A stretch of DNA of 64,000 bases from Pedobacter sp. SYSU D00535 (GTDB lineage Bacteria > Bacteroidota > Bacteroidia > Sphingobacteriales > Sphingobacteriaceae), in the NCBI RefSeq assembly GCF_017355855.1, contig NZ_JAFEWD010000003.1, positions 248,001 through 312,000 on the forward strand, in the 5' to 3' direction. A program made the position numbers and the translations under genes. This document shows, in pieces, positions 62,417-64,000 of this stretch (position 1 is the stretch's first letter; each line of letters opens with the position of its first letter). The notes beneath the pieces are model-generated. The model worked only from the letters and a program-made list of their open reading frames with translations. It had not been told where the DNA came from and searched no databases.

Positions 62417-63841
62417 TTAATTGTTCATTATAGGTGGAAAGCTGTCTTTCATCCGGGCCGATATGAATACCGGCGCCGCAGTGAAAGGGCTCTCCGTTTT
62501 TAGAAAATATGGTGGTGGCACATTATCATTTTTCGACTGACTCGCCCGCAGCGTCTTCGAAAGAGCCGTCAATCCCGCCACTATGTTTCTATGATAATTA
62601 GCTACGTGCATGCTCCTGGCATAAGGGTCTTCCGAAAACCAGGAGTGAGCCGTTCGGGAGGCATAAGCCATCGGGAGCGTAGAGATGCAGGCAGAAGCGC
62701 CAAGTGAGAGGGCTTTTAACACATCCAATTCCGTTACTACCATCCCTGAAAAAAGCAGTGCACTCGGCACCCGGAACTTTTCAAATAACTTTTGGCTGAA
62801 CGAAAGAAGTTCAAGCGCTGTCTTTTGGACCGTCGCGCCATTTTTTGAAAAGCTGGTGCTGCAAAGTTCTTCGTCGATGGTGATAAAATCCGGATACAAG
62901 CCCGTTTGCCGCATACCAAGCGTTAAGGAGATCAGCGTACTTGTTCCGCGAATAGGTATTCTGATTCCCACGGGCTTTCCTCCCGAGACCTCTCTCAGCT
63001 TTGCAATAAATTGAAGGATTTCCTTTATTTCCCTGAGCGATCTTGTCCCATCCTCCCCGTCTTTCCCAATCCGTTGCTTGAATAGCGCTGGAATGTTCAG
63101 GGATTTAGCTTTATCCGGGCTGGTGATAAGCAACTCAATCATCTTTACATAGGCCCTTGACGAGTTCCTCCGGAATGCCAGCTCTTCGGGAGAACCTAAA
63201 AAGTTCTTCATAGTAACATAATCGAGACTGAACTGCCACAGCAAGTCGCCGCCTCCCCGGATGTGTTCCGGCCGGATGCCGTCTATCCCCGTGGCCAGCC
63301 CAAAACCCTCTACATTGGATGCTTCGCTGAGAGAAAAAATAGTGTCCGCAGAAAAACGGCTAAGACTGGAAACACCAGCATTTAAAACACTCATCAGATA
63401 CGGCTTTTTACATGCTGACGTGCCGATACTCACTTTCAGATTCTGGTCAAACATCAGATGAGTGCCCTTGGTGTCCAGGCCATCCAGCTGTGCTGCAAAG
63501 CTGAGCAGATGTTTCTCTACCGCCTGCTTGGCAGATCTTCTTTTGATGAGGATGCGTTCAGCTCTGGTAAGCGCTCGCAACTTGTTCCCGTTGCTGACGA
63601 TATTTGGGACATAGAACCAGACACGCTCGATTAAGCGGTTTATAAAACGCCGCCCTTTATCTGATCCATCGTTTTTTTGCAACCGGTGGTGAATGAAGAG
63701 CTGAAAAGAGGCCAGTAATATGGCCGCAACAGCAGGTAGGGAGTGCGCGGAAAGTAGCGTGCATGCTACCAGTAGACAATTGATCAGAAAAAGGGAAATA
63801 AGGCCAAGCCCCAGCCGGGACTGACATCGCAATTTTTTCAT
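62417..63841 (-). CDS. Membrane-anchored glutamate-synthase-domain-like (FMN/TIM-barrel) protein, divergent
   Basis: The N-terminus has two hydrophobic segments (~11-30 and ~36-52) that anchor it. From ~75 on the chain follows the glutamate-synthase central/FMN-binding domain plan: GTSACKKPYLMSVLNAGVSS, GFGLATGIDGIRPEHIRGGG, DLLWQFSLDYVTMKN, GKPVGIRIPIRGTSTLISLT and ALLFSGMVVTELDVLKALSL. The usual DGGEGGTGAAP-type loop reads as IDEELCSTSFSKNG, and the Fe-S cluster cysteines are not obvious. It may have lost enzymatic function or changed substrate. 474 aa, shorter than typical (~520). It precedes the two Rnk-like genes on the same strand. Confidence 0.78.
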   Translation of the reverse strand: MKKLRCQSRLGLGLISLFLINCLLVACTLLSAHSLPAVAAILLASFQLFIHHRLQKNDGSDKGRRFINRLIERVWFYVPNIVSNGNKLRALTRAERILIKRRSAKQAVEKHLLSFAAQLDGLDTKGTHLMFDQNLKVSIGTSACKKPYLMSVLNAGVSSLSRFSADTIFSLSEASNVEGFGLATGIDGIRPEHIRGGGDLLWQFSLDYVTMKNFLGSPEELAFRRNSSRAYVKMIELLITSPDKAKSLNIPALFKQRIGKDGEDGTRSLREIKEILQFIAKLREVSGGKPVGIRIPIRGTSTLISLTLGMRQTGLYPDFITIDEELCSTSFSKNGATVQKTALELLSFSQKLFEKFRVPSALLFSGMVVTELDVLKALSLGASACISTLPMAYASRTAHSWFSEDPYARSMHVANYHRNIVAGLTALSKTLRASQSKNDNVPPPYFLKTESPFTAAPVFISARMKDSFPPIMNN

Positions 63842-63884
63842 GAAACTTTATTAAGACAGTTAAAAACGGGAAGTTTTTCTACTG

Positions 63885-63912
63885 GCCCCAATGCCGATTG
63901 TCGGATTGGGGC
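63885..63912. repeat. Near-perfect hairpin at right edge
   Basis: GCCCCAAT-G-CCGA (63885-63897) pairs with TCGGATTGGGGC (63901-63912) with one bulged base and a 3-nt loop. There is no U-run, so whether it is a terminator for a gene beyond the window cannot be said. The last 160 bp shows no gene. Confidence 0.5.
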
Positions 63913-64000
63913 TTACTTGATAAAGTCTTTGCTCGCTGTACGAAAAGAATAACCGAAATGGGTGTAAGTCGATACAAGATGGTAATAAACGCTCAACAAC

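Overview
The window comes from a member of the Bacteroidota, most likely the Sphingobacteriaceae (a Pedobacter-like soil or plant-associated bacterium). This is inferred from SPII lipoproteins of secreted carbohydrate-active enzymes, a calcineurin-like phosphoesterase of the Bacteroidota three-domain type, an A-rich start context without strong Shine-Dalgarno sequences, and abundant palindromic intergenic repeats. I recognised no rRNA, tRNA, CRISPR array, integrase or replication origin.

Layout. 1-6.7 kb: a PAS sensor kinase running off the left edge, a GNAT, a secreted GH43 enzyme, and a minus-strand group with an unknown protein, a DUF4262 protein and a membrane protein. 6.9-7.5 kb: an array of 137-bp triple-hairpin repeats. 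7.7-10 kb: a frameshifted GyrI-like gene and a serine hydrolase with a TPR tail. 10.2-18.3 kb: a candidate defence island with a NERD protein, a PLD nuclease/SF2 helicase/DUF3427 protein broken by one frameshift, a PD-(D/E)XK-like protein, and an HNH_2 endonuclease whose N-terminus resembles the phosphorothioate-sensing domain of McrA-type enzymes, followed at once by a small membrane protein. 18.6-21.2 kb: small orphan genes, one split at an A9 tract. 21.5-26.1 kb: pectate lyase PL1, GH43 arabinanase, an unknown exported protein and an S41 peptidase. 26.3-35.8 kb: a large lipoprotein, a MocR regulator, a DUF2024/thioredoxin-like pair, a calcineurin-like phosphoesterase, an ABC-F ATPase and a class-C serine hydrolase. 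36.2-37.2 kb: a repeat array with 101-bp period. 37.2-39.5 kb: an exported isoaspartyl methyltransferase and an LLM flavin oxidoreductase.

39.9-45.5 kb is an AT-rich island of small unrelated genes resembling orphan immunity genes, with duplicated linkers, an inverted partial gene copy and the wreck of a REP-associated transposase (RAYT). 45.5-50.4 kb has an exported protein, katG and a secreted beta-propeller protein. 50.6-54.3 kb is a six-gene minus-strand operon (EamA exporter, Asp/Glu racemase, DUF4406, GrpB, PfpI, GNAT) divergent from a second MocR regulator. 55.9-57.5 kb is filled by a third repeat family around a DUF559 gene. The right end carries a GH28 pectinase, a YdeI-like protein, small proteins, two Rnk/GreA-like proteins and a membrane-anchored glutamate-synthase-like protein.

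Working together: PL1, GH28 and two GH43 enzymes fit depolymerisation of pectin and its arabinan side chains, without a SusC/SusD pair here. The 10-18 kb and 40-45 kb islands look like anti-phage and anti-competitor cargo. At least four genes are split by what look like single-base shifts (7.85, 12.86, 21.09 and 43.44 kb), so either this lineage is shedding accessory genes or the assembly has residual indels; that question should be settled before the breaks are interpreted biologically.
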